From contig OY829661.1 in assembly GCA_963691815.1 (NCBI GenBank), forward strand, positions 434,001 through 498,000: DNA of 64,000 nucleotides, written 5' to 3'. Under the pieces are notes generated by a model that saw nothing but the letters and a program-made list of their open reading frames with translations, was not told the origin of the DNA and did not search any database. Shown piece after piece: positions 35,461 through 47,782 of the stretch; the stretch's first letter is position 1, and each line of letters opens with the position of its first letter. Source of the stretch: Echiichthys vipera (lineage: Eukaryota; Chordata; Actinopteri; Perciformes; Trachinidae). A program made the translations under genes and the position numbers.

Positions 35461-35568
35461 ACACTTGTCCGTCAGGTCACAGCTCTCCTTCTTTCAGCCG
35501 CTTTCTGGCTAATTAATCGTTACACGCTGTTAACCACTTTAGCTTAGCAGTTAGCTTCACGGCTGGTG

Positions 35569-36459
35569 ATGGCTTCCCCCGCTCTCTCTCCTGCTCTCTC
35601 TTGCTCGGAGTGTCGTATGTTTAGCTACTCCTCTGCCTCCTTTAGTGATAATGGTAAGTGTCATAGGTGTAGTGTATTTGTAGCGCTGGAGGCGAGGCTC
35701 AGTGAGTTAGAGGCACGGCTCCGCACCATGGAAGCTCAGTCTTACGCTACAGTAGCTAGCCAGCCACCTACAACTTTAGCCGGTGCGAAGCCACATAGTG
35801 TAGCGTTAGCTCCTGCTAGCCCTCCCCCGGCAATCCCTGAGCAGCCAGGGTCCTCCTGGGTGACTGTGAGAGGAAAGCATAGTTCTAAATCGAAGCCCAT
35901 GGTTAACCATCCGCACGTTCACGTTTCAAACAAGTTTTCTCCACTCAGTGACACGCCTGCTGAGAAAACAACACTGGTTATTGGCAGCTCCATTTTGAGA
36001 AACGTGAACTTAGTGACACCAGGGACAATAGTAAAATGCATCCCAGGGGCCAGAGCGGGCGACATTGAATCCTATTTGAAACTTCTGGCTAGGGATAAAC
36101 GTAAATATGGTAGGATTGTTATTCACGTCGGCGGTAATGACACCCAATTACGTCAATCGGAGGTCACTAAAATTAATGTGGAGTCGGTGTGTTCTTATGC
36201 AAAAACTATGTCGGACTCCGTAATTTTCTCTGGTCCCCTGCCCAACTTGACTTGCGATGACATGTATAGCCGCATGTCATCATTCCGTCGCTGGCTGTCT
36301 GGATGGTGCCCGGTAAATAATGTGGGCTTCGTAGATAATTGGCAGTCTTTCTGGGGAAAACCTGGTCTTATTAGGAGAGATGGTATTCATCCTACTTTGG
36401 AGGGTGCTGCTCTCATATCTAAGAACCTGGACGCAGTTGTTAGCGGTCTAAAACCATGA
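35569..36459 (+). CDS. L2 ORF1 protein with SGNH esterase domain
   Basis: An intact 296-residue frame. Residues about 10-40 contain CSEC and CHRC, a possible zinc ribbon. Residues about 40-65 ('ALEARLSELEARLRTMEAQ') form a coiled coil. From about residue 130 there is an SGNH-type esterase: 'VIGSSILRN' with the likely serine nucleophile, 'VIHVGGND', and 'DGIHPTLEGA' with the Asp-His pair. Esterase-bearing ORF1 proteins are known in CR1 and L2 elements, where ORF1p binds RNA and the esterase may act on membranes. ATG at 35569 is chosen over the GTG one codon upstream. ORF2 starts about 135 bp after the stop. Confidence 0.85.
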   Translation: MASPALSPALSCSECRMFSYSSASFSDNGKCHRCSVFVALEARLSELEARLRTMEAQSYATVASQPPTTLAGAKPHSVALAPASPPPAIPEQPGSSWVTVRGKHSSKSKPMVNHPHVHVSNKFSPLSDTPAEKTTLVIGSSILRNVNLVTPGTIVKCIPGARAGDIESYLKLLARDKRKYGRIVIHVGGNDTQLRQSEVTKINVESVCSYAKTMSDSVIFSGPLPNLTCDDMYSRMSSFRRWLSGWCPVNNVGFVDNWQSFWGKPGLIRRDGIHPTLEGAALISKNLDAVVSGLKP

Positions 36460-36594
36460 CAACCCAGTGTTGGGATCAGGAAGCAGAGTCGCAGTCTTAC
36501 ACACCTCTCTGCACTCCCTGTGGAGCATTTTCCAGCTCAGTTTAGTATACAAACACTGTCTGCCCCACGATCATTTAAATTAAACAGATCAAAA

Positions 36595-39535
36595 ATGAAC
36601 AGAAGAGGAGCTATAAAGAAAAACTTGATACAAATCAACGCAAAATCTGCGACAATGCAACAATATCAGAAAATAAAATGTGGACTTTTAAACATTAGAT
36701 CTCTCTCATCTAAAGCTGTATTAGTAAACGATCTGATATCAGACAACCATATTGATTTACTCTGTCTGACCGAAACCTGGCTGCATCCCGAAGAATATGT
36801 TAGCCTAAATGAATCCACTCCTCCCAGTCATATTAATACTCATATTTCTCGAGGCAGTGGTCGAGGAGGAGGCGTTGCAGCTATTTATAATTCAGGCCTA
36901 TTAATAAACCCTAAACCTAAAGTAAATTATAATTCATTTGAAAGTCTTGTTCTTAGTCTTTCACATTCAACCTGGAAAACTGTGCAGCCAATTATATTTG
37001 TTATAGTGTACCGTGCTCCTGGTCCGTACTCTGAATTTCTGTCCGAATTCTCAGAGTTTCTGTCAAATTTAGTCCTTAAATCCGACAAAGAAATAATTGT
37101 AGGTGATTTTAATATTCATGTGGACAGCGATAATAATAGTCTCAGTATCGCGTTTATCTCTCTATTAGATTCGATTGGTTTTAGTCAGATAGACCTACTC
37201 ACTGTTTTAATCACACCCTCGACCTTGTTTTGGTTTATGGTGTGGAAATTGATGACTTAATAGTCTTTCCACAGAATCCTATTTTATCAGACCATTATTT
37301 AATAACTTTTGAATTCATATTACAGGACTACTCACCACTGGGTAAAAGTGTCTACACCAGATGTTTATCTGATAGTGCTATCACTAAATTTAAGGAAGTG
37401 ATTCCATCTGCATTTACTTTAATGCCTAATCCTAATATTCAAGACTCCTGCACTAACGTTAGTTTCTCTGAAATTGATCACCTTGTTGAAAGTGTTGCAG
37501 GCTCTCTAAGAACAACACTTGACTCTGTTGCTCCTTTAAAAAAGAAGATAATAAAACAGAGGAAGTTAGCTCCGTGGTATAACTCACAAACCCGTGAATT
37601 AAAACAAATATCGCAAAAGTTGGAAAGTAAATGGCGCTCCACTAAACTGGAGGAATCTCACTTAGTTTGGCAAGAAAGTCTTAAAACCTATAGGAAGGAC
37701 CTCCGTAATGCCAGAGCAGCCTATTACTCATCTTTAATAGAGGAGAATAAGAACAATCCTAGATTTCTTTTTAGCACTGTAGCCAGGCTGACAGAGAGCC
37801 ACAGCTCTATTGAGCCATGTATTCCTATAACCCTCAGTAGTAACGACTTCATGACCTTCTTTAATGACAAAATTATAACTATTAGAGACAAAATCAACTC
37901 GCTTGCACTATTTTTTCATCAAACCCAGGAACCTTACAAACTGTACGACCTGATATATTCTTGGACTGCTTTTCTACAGTCGACCTTAACAAATTAAACT
38001 CTACTATTTCAGCATCAAAACCTTCTACTTGTCTTCTAGACTCTATTCCAACTAGGTTACTTAAAGAAGTGTTACCTTTAATTAGCACTCCTGTATTAGA
38101 TATGATTAACATGTCTTTATCAGCAGGTTATGTACCAATGTCTTTTAAAGTAGCTGTAATTAAACCTCTTCTTAAAAAGCCCAGTCTTGATTCTGAGGTA
38201 CTAGCCAACTATAGACCTATATCTAACCTTCCTTTTCTCTCTAAGATCCTCGAGAAATTAGTTGCCAATCAGTTGTGTGACTTTTTACATAATAATGAGT
38301 TATTTGAGGATTTCCAATCAGGATTTAGAGCAAATCATAGCACTGAGACAGCACTGGTGAAAATTACTAACGACCTTCTAATAGCTTCAGACAAAGGACT
38401 TGTCTCTGTACTTGTCTTACTAGATCTTAGTGCTGCCTTCGACACTATTGACCATCACATCCTGCTACACAGACTAGAGCATCTGATCGGCATTAAAGGA
38501 ACCGCATTGAGCTGGTTTAAGTCATATTTATCAGATAGATCTCAGTTTGTACATGTTAATGACAAATCCTCCATGCACACTAAAGTTAGTCACGGAGTCC
38601 CACAGGGTTCTGTCCTTGGACCGATTCTTTTCACCTTATATATGCTTCCCTAAGGAAATATTATTAGGAAGCACTCCATAAATTTTCATTGTTATGCTGA
38701 TGATACACAATTATATTTGTCGATCAAACCAGAAGAAACCCATCAGTTAGATAAACTTCAAATGTGCATTAAGGAAATAAAAAGCTGGATGACCTGCAAT
38801 TTCCTGATGTTAAACTCAGACAAAACTGAAATTATTGTACTTGGCCCCAAAGGCCTCCGAAATTCAATAGCTAAAGACATTGTTACTCTGGATGATGTTG
38901 TGTTGTCCTCCAGCACCACAGTAAGGAATCTGGGTGTAATTTTTGATCAGGATATGTCCTTCGATTCTCACATAAAACTAACAACAAGGACTGCATATTT
39001 TCACCTGCGTAATATTGCAAAAATTAGGAACATTGTGTCTCAGAAAGATGCAGAGAAACTTGTTCATGCATTTGTTACTTCTAGGCTGGACTATTGCAAT
39101 TCCTTATAATCAGGCTGCTCCAATAAGTCTGTTAAGAGTCTCCAGTTGGTCCAAAATGCTGCAGCTCGTGTACTAACTAAAACAAATAGAAGAGAACATA
39201 TTTCTCCTGTATTAGCTTCTCTGCACTGGCTACCTGTAAAATCTAGAATAGAATTTAAAATCCTTCTCCTTACGTACAAAGCTCTTATTGGTCAGGCTCC
39301 GTCGTATCTTAAAGAGCTCATAGTACCGTATCACCCAACTAGATCTCTGCGCTCTGAGAATGCAGGGCTACTCGTCGTTCCTAGAGTCTCCAAAAGTAGA
39401 ATGGGAGGCAGAGCCTTCAGCTACCAAGCTCCTCTCCTGTGGAACAAACTCCCAAATGTTATTCGGGAGGCAGACACTGTCCCCTTATTTAAAAGTAAAC
39501 TTAAAACTTTCCTTTTTGATAAAGCTTACAGCTAG
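36595..39535 (+). pseudogene. L2 ORF2 (endonuclease and reverse transcriptase), interrupted
   Basis: The APE-type endonuclease is clear: 'GLLNIRSLSSKAVL', 'LLCLTETWL', 'GGVAAIY' and 'IIVGDFNIHVD'. RT motifs follow: 'NYRPISNLPFLSKILEKLV', 'DLSAAFDTIDHHILL', 'HGVPQGSVLGPILFTLY', 'CYADDTQLYL' and 'LDYCNSL'. The frame changes near 37230-37260 and again near 37961-37997. Stops at 38651 and 39107 are TTA-to-TAA changes judged from the other copies. Four lesions in about 3 kb suggest a young but inactive copy. Confidence 0.9.
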
Positions 39536-40324
39536 GGCTTACGATGAGACTTTATTCTGCTTAATTATGCTGCTATAGGCCTGGTCTGCCGGGGGATAAT
39601 ACTTTTCCTGATACTCTGAGCTTCTCTCCTCTCTGTCTGAATCATTCATGTCCCATCAATGCATGTTACTGATTCAGCTTCTTCCCCGGAGCTGTTTGTG
39701 CTTTGTCGTCTCGCAGGTCTCTGCTGATCGTGGTGGTGCTTGCTGCCGTGGTCCTACATGACGCTTCCTGCTGCTATTGTCACTGTTACTCATATATACT
39801 ATCACTAGTTTAATAAACTATAAAATTTGTAGCTGTATCGTAGCTGCTATTGCCACTACTCATCATTGATCATGTTTGCCACCATAATTATTATCATTTT
39901 CATATTCTGTCACCTTAGCTGTGCTTGTTTCTACTATTCTGTTGTATTAACTGCCTTAACATATACGTCATATTCACATTACTATAAATATTATAGTTAC
40001 TGTTAGGCTTTGCTTGCATCTCTGGAAGTGTGTCTGTCTGTCTCTCTCTGTCCATCTGTGTGTCTTTTCTCTCTTTCTCTCTCCTTTCTTCCTCCCCAAC
40101 CGTTCAAGACAGATGGCCGTCCTCCACAGAGCTGGGTCTGTCTGACGTTCCTGCCTGTTATAGGGAAGGTTTTCGTTGCCCCTGTACTCTACAGAGGAAT
40201 TGTTGGGTCTATGTAAATCATAAATAAGTCATTGAGTGTGGTCTTTACCTACTCTGTAAAGTGTCCTGAGATAACTTTTGTTATGATTTGACACTATAAA
40301 TAAAATTGAATTGAATTGAATAAA

Positions 40325-41100
40325 CATTCTAAATGTGTCCAAGTTTGATTCCTGTTGCAGTAAATGTGAACGACATCAGCTGACAAAAGGGTCTATACAG
40401 TTAACCTATTCAGAGGGAAATTCAGCTTCTCAGAAGAATTGCGTTTATCAAATAATCGATCATCAATTGATAAAATGAAACTACTATTGGTTAATGAATT
40501 ACTCAATAATTTGCATCCCTAGTTGCCATGGGACAGTTGCCCAGTTTGCCTGGTAGGTAATCCAGCCTTGGCCGTTGGTGCCAAAACCAATCATCTTGTC
40601 ACTGATGTCAATCCTACTGCTATAGTGAATGAATGGTTCACAGAAAAAACAGGAAAGCATGCTAGCACCATACCCCTTTAAAATAGCTAAATCAGACAAT
40701 GCTAGTATTTAACAGACAAGAGGTTTAAAGTTTGAATGTAAGATGAGGACAAAAAGCGGCCGTGGAGAATCCAGCGAGATCCACCAAGATGCATGATGCC
40801 TCTGTCAGTATCTTAAAGAGTAACATGAGGGCAGCCATCAGCAGTACTTACTGCAATATAGGTCATGCTAATTGTGGCAACACTGAGCTTTAGGCTGTGT
40901 ATACACAGCTCTGTGCTGAGGTCATACAGGGTGAGCAGCAGGAGGCTCTGAATGTACGCAGCATCTGGCTACAGTCCCGTCCACCGGCAAAGTGTCAGGA
41001 GCAAATCATCTGTTCTTCAGTAGAGATGAAACAGTTGGCGGTGATCAATCACGGTTATCAGTATTATCGTTGAATTATTCAAATGTGGAGATGCTCAAAA
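40325..41100. other. Intergenic sequence between two LINEs
   Basis: No gene recognised; the minus-strand frame at 40499-40699 has no motifs. Confidence 0.5.
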
Positions 41101-41106
41101 AGTACT

Positions 41107-43810
41107 GAAATCAGTGCCTGAAGGGGGGACCTTCACTGCAGAGTAGGTGAGGAAGGAGTTGTGCAGACTCTGCCCAGGCAAGGCAGCAGGTCCCGACGGT
41201 GTCAGCCCGAGGGTCCTCAAAGCATGTGCAACCCAGCTGTGTGGAGTACTGCAGTACATCTACAACCTCAGCCTGAGTCTTGAGAAGGTCCCTGTTCTGT
41301 GGAAGACATCCTGCCTGGTACCAGTACCAAAGAAGGTGCGTCCCAGCGCCTCCGAAGACTACAAACCGGTGGCGCTGACGTCGCACCTGATGAAGTCCCT
41401 GGAGAGGCTGGTTCTTTCACTTCTTCGGCCCTTGGTCAGCTCATCACTGGACCCTCTACAGTTTGCCTACCAGCCAAGTTTAGGTGTGGAGGACGCTATC
41501 ATCTTCCTGCTCAACCGTGCCTGCACCCACCTTGACAGAGCGGGAACCACTGTGAGAATCTTGTTCATGGACTTCTCAAGTGCCTTCAATACCATCCGGC
41601 CTGCTCTGTGGGACGTAAGCTGACGGCGATGCAGGTGGACCTTCCCCTGGTTTCCTGGATTACGGATTACTTGACGGGTCGACCACAGTATGTCAGACTG
41701 CAGGACGGAGTGTCTGACACTGTGGTCAGCAGTACTGGAGCTCCACAGGGAACTGTTCTTTCCCCATTTCTGTTCACCCTGTACACCTCAGACTTTCAGT
41801 TCCTCTCTGAGTCCTGCCACCTGCAGAAGTTTGCTGACGATTCTGCAATTGTTGGCTTTGTCAGTGAGGGAAAGGAGGAGGAATACAGGGGTGTTGTGGA
41901 CTCCTTCGTCGACTGGTGTGCAGCTAATCACCTGATTCTAAACGCCACCAAGACTAAGGAGCTAGTGGTGGATTTCCGCAGGAGTAAATCTGCCCCCACA
42001 CCCATCTCCATCAACGGCGTGACCGTGGATGTTGTCCAGGATTACAAATACCTTGGAGTATACCTGGACAACAAACTGGACTGGTCCAAGAACACTGAGG
42101 CTGTCTACAAGAAGGGCCAGTCGTCTCCATTTCCTGAGGAGGCTCCGGTCATTCAATGTATGTAACACCATGCTGCGGATGTTCTACCAGTCAGTGGTAG
42201 CCAGTGCCATCTTCTTTGCTGTTGTGTGCTGGGGCAGCAGACTGAGGGCAGCAGACGCAAAGAGGATCAGTAAGATCATAAGGAAGGCTGGCTCCGTCCT
42301 GGGGGTCAAACTGGTCTCTTTGGTGGCGGTGTCTGAGAGGGGGATGCTGTCTAAACTGCACAGCGTCCTGGACAACAACTCTCATCCTCTCCACCAGCTG
42401 CTGACCTCCAGCAGAAGCACCTTCAGCCACAGACTCATTCTCCCCCAGTGTAATACTGAACACCGGAGGAAGTCTTTTCTTCCGGCGGCCATCAAACTTT
42501 ATAATTCATCTCCCCCTGGTCAGGTAAGGAACAGTGGAGACACTGTATCCTGAAAATGTCACTTTGTCACTTTATATCATCACTGCACCACTTTATTCAG
42601 TTGTACTGTCACTCAGGGCCTACTCACACTGTCCTTCTGGCCGGGGCCAAAACAGGTTTTTCATCTAAAGCCTAGTACCTTTAAGCAGTGTGAGTGCACC
42701 CGCTCCGCGCACAACTGCGGCCAGCGGGCCGTCCACAGCCCGCTTGAAAGAGGTGGGCTTTAGCGGAGTCGTTTGCACATGTACGAGCACGAGCGTGCGC
42801 ACGTGTGCGAGCACGAGCCCTGCGGCAGTAGCGTTATGTCCGCCTGTTCGGACATGTAAATAGAAGGACGGACCATGCGCGGACATATAACAACAACAAC
42901 AACAAAGGTTCATGGTGGTGTGATGCGGAGGTGGAGTGTTTACTGCAGAATTGGTCGGATGAAAATATTCAAAAACAGTAGACAAGACGCACAAAAACTC
43001 CGAGGTCTGTGGAAAGATTTGTAAACAAAGCCACACACACGCGATCAATGCGTGTGACGTGTTACGGCGTGATGGTGTTTGGACAGCAAGAAGCATTGGC
43101 CGGCCCTGGCAGTGTGAGTACAAACAGGGCTGGGGCGCGGGGGGGGGAGAGGGAGGGGGGACAAGTACCCTAAAGCCCGGGTCGCGGTCTGGAAGGACAG
43201 TGTGAGTACGCTCTTACTTAAGTGAGAAATGCTGCTATACTTTACACTGTCACTTTATACCACCACTACATCACTTATTTTTGTGGTACTGTAACTTACT
43301 GCTGCTACACTTACACTGTCTCTTTATATCACCACTACATCACTTTATTTATTATTAATGGTACTGTAACTATCTGCTGCTACATTTACTGTGCTTAGGA
43401 CATGCTGCTACATTTCACTGTGGTTTACTGTAACTTACTTCAGTACGAAATGCTGCTACACTCCACTGTGCCATACTGTCACTTAGTTATGTAGGAAATG
43501 CTGCTACATTTTTAACATTTTTAACACTTATAACTTATCGCTCCTTCTCACTTATTAGTTTGTACTTATTTCATTTCAATCTGCTGCTAAACTGCACAGC
43601 GCGTATTGTTGTCTATTGTATATACCTACGCTTAACCACGATGTCTGTTGCACTTTGTCACACTTAGTTCATTGCTTGATTTATCTGATGTTAGCTTTAT
43701 TTTGATTTGATTTATGTTTTTATGCTCATTGTTACTCTGATCCTTTTCCACCTTTGTATTGAAATAATTTCCCTCTGGATAAATAAAGCTTCTTGAATCT
43801 TGAATCTTGA
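41107..43810 (+). mobile_element. Rex1 LINE, 5'-truncated, with nested MITE
   Basis: The coding part includes 'CPGKAAGPDGVSPRVLK', 'FMDFSSAFNTI', 'GAPQGTVLSPFLFTLY', 'LQKFADDSAIVGF', 'YKYLGVYLDNKLDWS' and 'MLRMFYQSVVAS'. The FSSAFNT site and the region after 'EAVYKKG' correspond to the two places used as standard Rex1 PCR primer sites in fish. Frames break at about 41610, where bases are lost after 'FNTIRPAL', and at about 42110. The 3' untranslated region has many short 'actttat' and 'ctgctac' units and ends with TTGAATC repeats at about 43790-43810. The endonuclease is absent because of 5' truncation. Confidence 0.88.
42615..43214. mobile_element. GC-rich MITE in the Rex1 3' region
   Basis: The ends AGGGCCTACTCACACTGTCC and GGACAGTGTGAGTACGCTCT are inverted with two mismatches in 20. 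The 600-bp interior is GC- and CpG-rich, unlike the surrounding Rex1 tail, and has no transposase. The Rex1 tail resumes immediately with 'tacttaagtgagaaatgctg'. A clean target duplication is not visible; a hAT origin is only a guess. Confidence 0.65.
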
Positions 43811-43939
43811 ACTGGGGTGTGAATGGCACAATGCACTTTAATTTGTATTAACATTAAATCAATAACATACCCAATACCTTGGCAACATAAAAAAGACCCC
43901 AGTGGGTTAAAAGGCTGAGGAAATGCTGATTTTTCTTCT

Positions 43940-44105
43940 TGCCTGTTAAAGGGAAGGTTTTCAACGCTACTGTGCTCAAAGGGGGAATTGTTGGGTCTCT
44001 GTAAATCCTATATAAGTTATAGAGTGTGGTCTTTACCTACTTCGTAAAGTGTCCTGAGATAACTTTTGTTGTGATTTAGCACTGTAAATAGAATTTAATT
44101 GAAAA
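43940..44105 (+). mobile_element. L2 3' tail fragment
   Basis: It matches the last part of the L2 3' untranslated region ('gggaaggttttcaacgc', 'gtcctgagataacttttgtt') and ends in 'tttaattgaaaat'. It is a related but diverged copy. Confidence 0.8.
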
Positions 44106-44207
44106 TATTTTTTTCTATACAGAATTTCTTTTTTCACACTGTGACTACTAAGTACATTTTAAGCAAAGTATTAGTAATGATCCACAATGAATTTACGTAC
44201 AATATAT

Positions 44208-44252
44208 CTCATCTCATCTCATCTCATCTTCATCCGCTTATCCGGGGTCGGG
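44208..44252 (-). mobile_element. SINE 3' tail fragment
   Basis: The minus strand reads 'cccggataagcggatgaaga' followed by GATGA-type repeats, the same tail type as the SINE at 44358-44688. Confidence 0.6.
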
Positions 44253-44357
44253 TACAATATATTTTATAAAAAAAACAAAAACAAATAGAAGTGATGTGAC
44301 ATTTGCCTGCATATATCCCTGCATTGCAAAGAATTTACAGAAGTAGTAAAACCTGCA

Positions 44358-44688
44358 GGCTACACCGTGGTGTAGTGGTTAGCACTGTCGCCTCACAGCA
44401 GGAAGGTTCAAGGTTCACCTGGGCCTTTCTGTGTGGAGTTTGCATGTTCTCCCCGTGTCTGCGTGGGTTTCCTCCGAGTACTCCGGTTTCCTCCCACAGT
44501 CCAAAGACATGCACCTGTTTAATTAATTACTCTAAAAATGTGAGGTGTGAATGGTCTGTCTCTGTTCGTCTCTGTGTGCCCTGCGATAGACTGGCGTACT
44601 GTCCAGGGTTTACCCCGCCTCACGCCCGATGTCAGCTGGGATCGGCTCCAGCCCCCCCGGGATAAGCGGTTGAAGATGAATGAATGAG
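44358..44688 (+). mobile_element. tRNA-derived SINE with GAAT tail
   Basis: The head contains 'gtggtgtagtggttagcact' (A-box region) and 'aaggttcaaggttcacc' (weak B box). The body has 'tttgcatgttctccccgtgt', 'cctcccacagtccaaagaca' and 'tgcgatagactggcg', and the end 'gggataagcggttgaagatg' is followed by GAAT repeats. This is a very common teleost SINE; its tail type suggests mobilisation by an RTE-like LINE. Confidence 0.8.
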
Positions 44689-45016
44689 TAAAACCTGCCT
44701 GTAGCAGGATACTTGTAGTAAATTAATACAAACTTCAGCAGATTCTGAACAACATAAAAAGCTGGCCCTGTTGACAAAGAAACAATAGAGAACCTACGTG
44801 TGCCATATTTGCATATGTGTGGCTCTCATTCGGAAAACATGAGCTAGAAAAAGTGACAGTCAATGGAGGTATTGAAAATGAATATCGGCATTGAAACAAG
44901 TTTAAGCACTAAAAAAAAAGTTAAATTAAATTAAAACAAACATTAAAACATAATCTTACGATCATGATATGTTCTTTTATATTGATATTTCTTAGCAATA
45001 ATTTTTTTTCAATCTC

Positions 45017-45137
45017 AAAGTTGAAACTGAAAACCGGTGACAATGAAAAAAGACAGACCTCAAGAAAAAAATTAAAGATTAATTTTTTTCTTGAGGTCTG
45101 TCTTTTTTCATTGTCACCGGTTTTCAGTTTCAACTTT
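45017..45137. repeat. Perfect 57-bp inverted repeat with 7-bp spacer
   Basis: The arms 45017-45073 and 45081-45137 are exact reverse complements; the spacer is AAAGATT. The arm contains 'gaaactgaaaaccggtgaca' and 'gacagacctcaagaaaaaaa'. RNA across it would form a long perfect hairpin. Confidence 0.96.
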
Positions 45138-45139
45138 CT

Positions 45140-46130
45140 GTCACTCTTTTGGAGTGGAGAGGAGGGGCTTGAGGGGAGGGACAAGGAGGGGGCCTTTAAG
45201 GATAATTTGCATACTTTAAGCACCGTGATCTGTGATCACGACAGTGTGGCCATCCTCTCAGATGCCTGATATGACCACATATCTGCAATGGCTTCCACAA
45301 TTTTACCAGATCTCAAGTAAGTCTGTATTTCTGCCAATGTTTTTGTCATATATAGACCCTACAGTTATATGCTTTTTTTCAAATTCTCACTGCATCAGGG
45401 GGCTGCTGCAGGAAGGTAGAATTAAAAAAAAAAGCCAAACTTGATCTAGTCTGTATTGATCATTCTGGTTAAATTAGTTGCACATACACCAAACCAGGAT
45501 GAGACGCTACGGCTTTGTCAAGCGAGGTATAAGTAATTCTGACGAGTGCAGGTTCACGGGTTTCAAAGGGAGACCGCAAGGTCGAGCACAGATTTACTGA
45601 TACAGACACGGAAAAGGCATATGAAGCACCCTTCTCTGCCTATACAGCAAAATCTAATGGAAATTTATTAGGAAGTGAAGCATGTCATAAGTATATAAGG
45701 AAATTCAGCTGCTTTTATTAAACAATGAAAAAAGGGGTGATGGGCAATATCAGACGGATTGAATAAGCAAATGTTCAAAAATATATACCTGTCATTTGTG
45801 TCACTTTCATTTTCACAGATGAACACAATGCAAATGTGAGCAGTGGAACTGAACTCCTTCAAAGGAACAACACGCAGCCATTGGTTCAGATATGTGGACG
45901 ACACGTAGGTTAAAATCAAATCCAAACACTGACACCGTCTGTCTGTCTACAGCAGGTACACAGAGTTATATTATTAACTGTCACTGATATATACACATAT
46001 GAAGGGTCTCTGTCTCTCTCTGAGCTAATTTTATTTACAGGGCATTGTATCTTAATCTATAACAATATATGGCATTAATTTGTTGATAATATTTTGTATT
46101 AAGAATCTGTATCAGTTAAATAACTAAAGT
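45140..46130. other. Sequence without a supported gene
   Basis: Open frames here are short and motif-free. Confidence 0.5.
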
Positions 46131-46133
46131 TAC

Positions 46134-46257
46134 CAAAAGAATGTAGTGGAGTAAAAAGTACAATATTTCTTCTGTAATGTAGTGGAGTAGAGGTATAAAG
46201 TAGCATCAAATGTTATTAATCAAGTACCTCAAAATTGTACTTCAATTAAATTTTAAG
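46134..46257. repeat. Dispersed repeat (second copy of 35195-35345)
   Basis: It contains 'aatgtagtggagtagaggta' and 'cctcaaaattgtacttcaat' and directly abuts the L2 copy. Confidence 0.6.
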
Positions 46258-47775
46258 TATAGTGTCAAATCATAACAAAAGTTTTCTCAGGACACTTTAC
46301 AGAGTAGGTAAAGACCACACTCAATGACTTATTTATGATTTACATAGACCCAACAATTCCTCTGTAGAGTACGGTGGCAACGAAAACCTTCCCTATACGG
46401 GCTGATTTTTATTAAAACAGTGAGTAGGTTTATGTACACTCTGGCTAAAACCAATCGAATCTAATAGAGAGATAAACGCAGTACTAAGGCTATTATTAAC
46501 AACGTCCACATGAATATTAAAATCTCCTACAATGATTACTTTATCAGATTTAAGGACTAAATTTGACAGAAACTCTGAGAATTCAGACAGAAATTCAGAG
46601 TACGGACCAGGAGCACGGTACACTATAACAAATATAATTGGCTGCACAGTTTTCCAGGTTGAATGTGAAATACTAAGAACAAGACTTTCAAATGAATTAT
46701 AATCTAGATTAGGTTTAATTAACAGGTCTGAGTCATAAATAGTTGCAACGCCTCCTCCTCGACCACTGCCTCGAGGAATATGAGTATTAATATGACTGGG
46801 AGGAGTGGATTCATTTAGGCTAACATATTCTTCATGACACAGCCAGTTTTCAGTCAGACAGAGTAAATCAATATGGTTATCTGATATCAGATCGTTTACT
46901 AATACAGCTTTAGATGACCTGATGAGATCTGATGTTTAAAAGTCCACATTTTATTTTCCGATTTTGTTGCATAGTCGCAGATTTTGCGTTGATTTGTATC
47001 AAGTTTTTCTGTATAGCTCCTCTTCTGTTCATTTTTGATCTGATTAATTTAAATGATCGTGGGGCAGACAGTGTTTGTATACTATACTGAGTTGGAAAAT
47101 GCTCCACAGGGAGCGCAGAGAGGTGTGTAAGACTGCCACTCTGCTTCCTGGGCACCTGCGACTCTGCTTCCTGATCCCAACACTGGGTTGTCATGGTTTT
47201 AGACCGCTAACAACTGCGTCCAGTTCTTAGATACGAGAGCAGCACCCTCCAAAGTAGAATGAATACCATCTCTCTTAATAAGACCAGGTTTTCCCCAGAA
47301 AGACTGCCAATTATCTACGAAGCCCACATTATTTACCGGACAGCGACGGAATGATGACATGCGGCTATACATGTCATTGCAAGTCAATTTGGGCAGGGGA
47401 CCAGAGAAAATTACGGAGTCCGACATGGTGTGTGCTTATGCAAAAACTAACTCCACATTAATTTTAGTGACCTCCAATTGACGTAATCGCCGACGTGAAT
47501 AACAATCTTACCATATTTACGTTTATCCTTAGCCAGCCATTTCAAATAGGATTCGATGTCGCCCGCTCTGGCCCCTGTTTGAAACGTGAACGGGTGGATG
47601 GCCATTGGCTTCAATTAAGAACTATGCTTCCTCCCAGTCACCCAGGAGGACCCTGGCTGCTCAGGGATTGCCGCGGGAGGGCTAGCAGGGGCTAATGCTA
47701 CACTATGTGGCTTCGCACCGGCTAAAGTTATAGGGGGCCGGCTAGCTGCCGTAGCGTAAGACTGAGCTTCCATGG
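46258..47775 (-). mobile_element. Internally deleted L2 LINE
   Basis: In element orientation it contains most of ORF1 (from about 47775, with 'MSDSVIFSGPLPKLTC' at 47426), the ORF2 start (47030) and the endonuclease ('IIVGDFNIHVD' near 46540). At about 46397 it jumps straight into the last 140 bp of the 3' untranslated region. The whole reverse transcriptase, about 3 kb, is missing. ORF1 also has small deletions; for example, residues after 'MSSFRR' differ from the copy at 35569. It joins the LTR fragment at 47783. Confidence 0.85.
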
Positions 47776-47782
47776 TGGAGCT

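Larger units (their letters stand above)
35461..40320 (+). mobile_element. L2-type LINE, near full length
   Basis: The order is a 5' untranslated region (about 100 bp), ORF1 (35569-36459), ORF2 (about 36595-39535) and a 3' untranslated region of about 0.8 kb ending in TTGAATTGAAT repeats. Endonuclease and RT motifs match the L2 group of the CR1/L2 lineage known from zebrafish and pufferfish. Related pieces in this window are at 22094-26255, 43940-44105, 46258-47775 and 63480-63970. The copy is recent enough to show only a few ORF2 lesions. The exact 5' end and target duplication could not be fixed. Confidence 0.9.
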
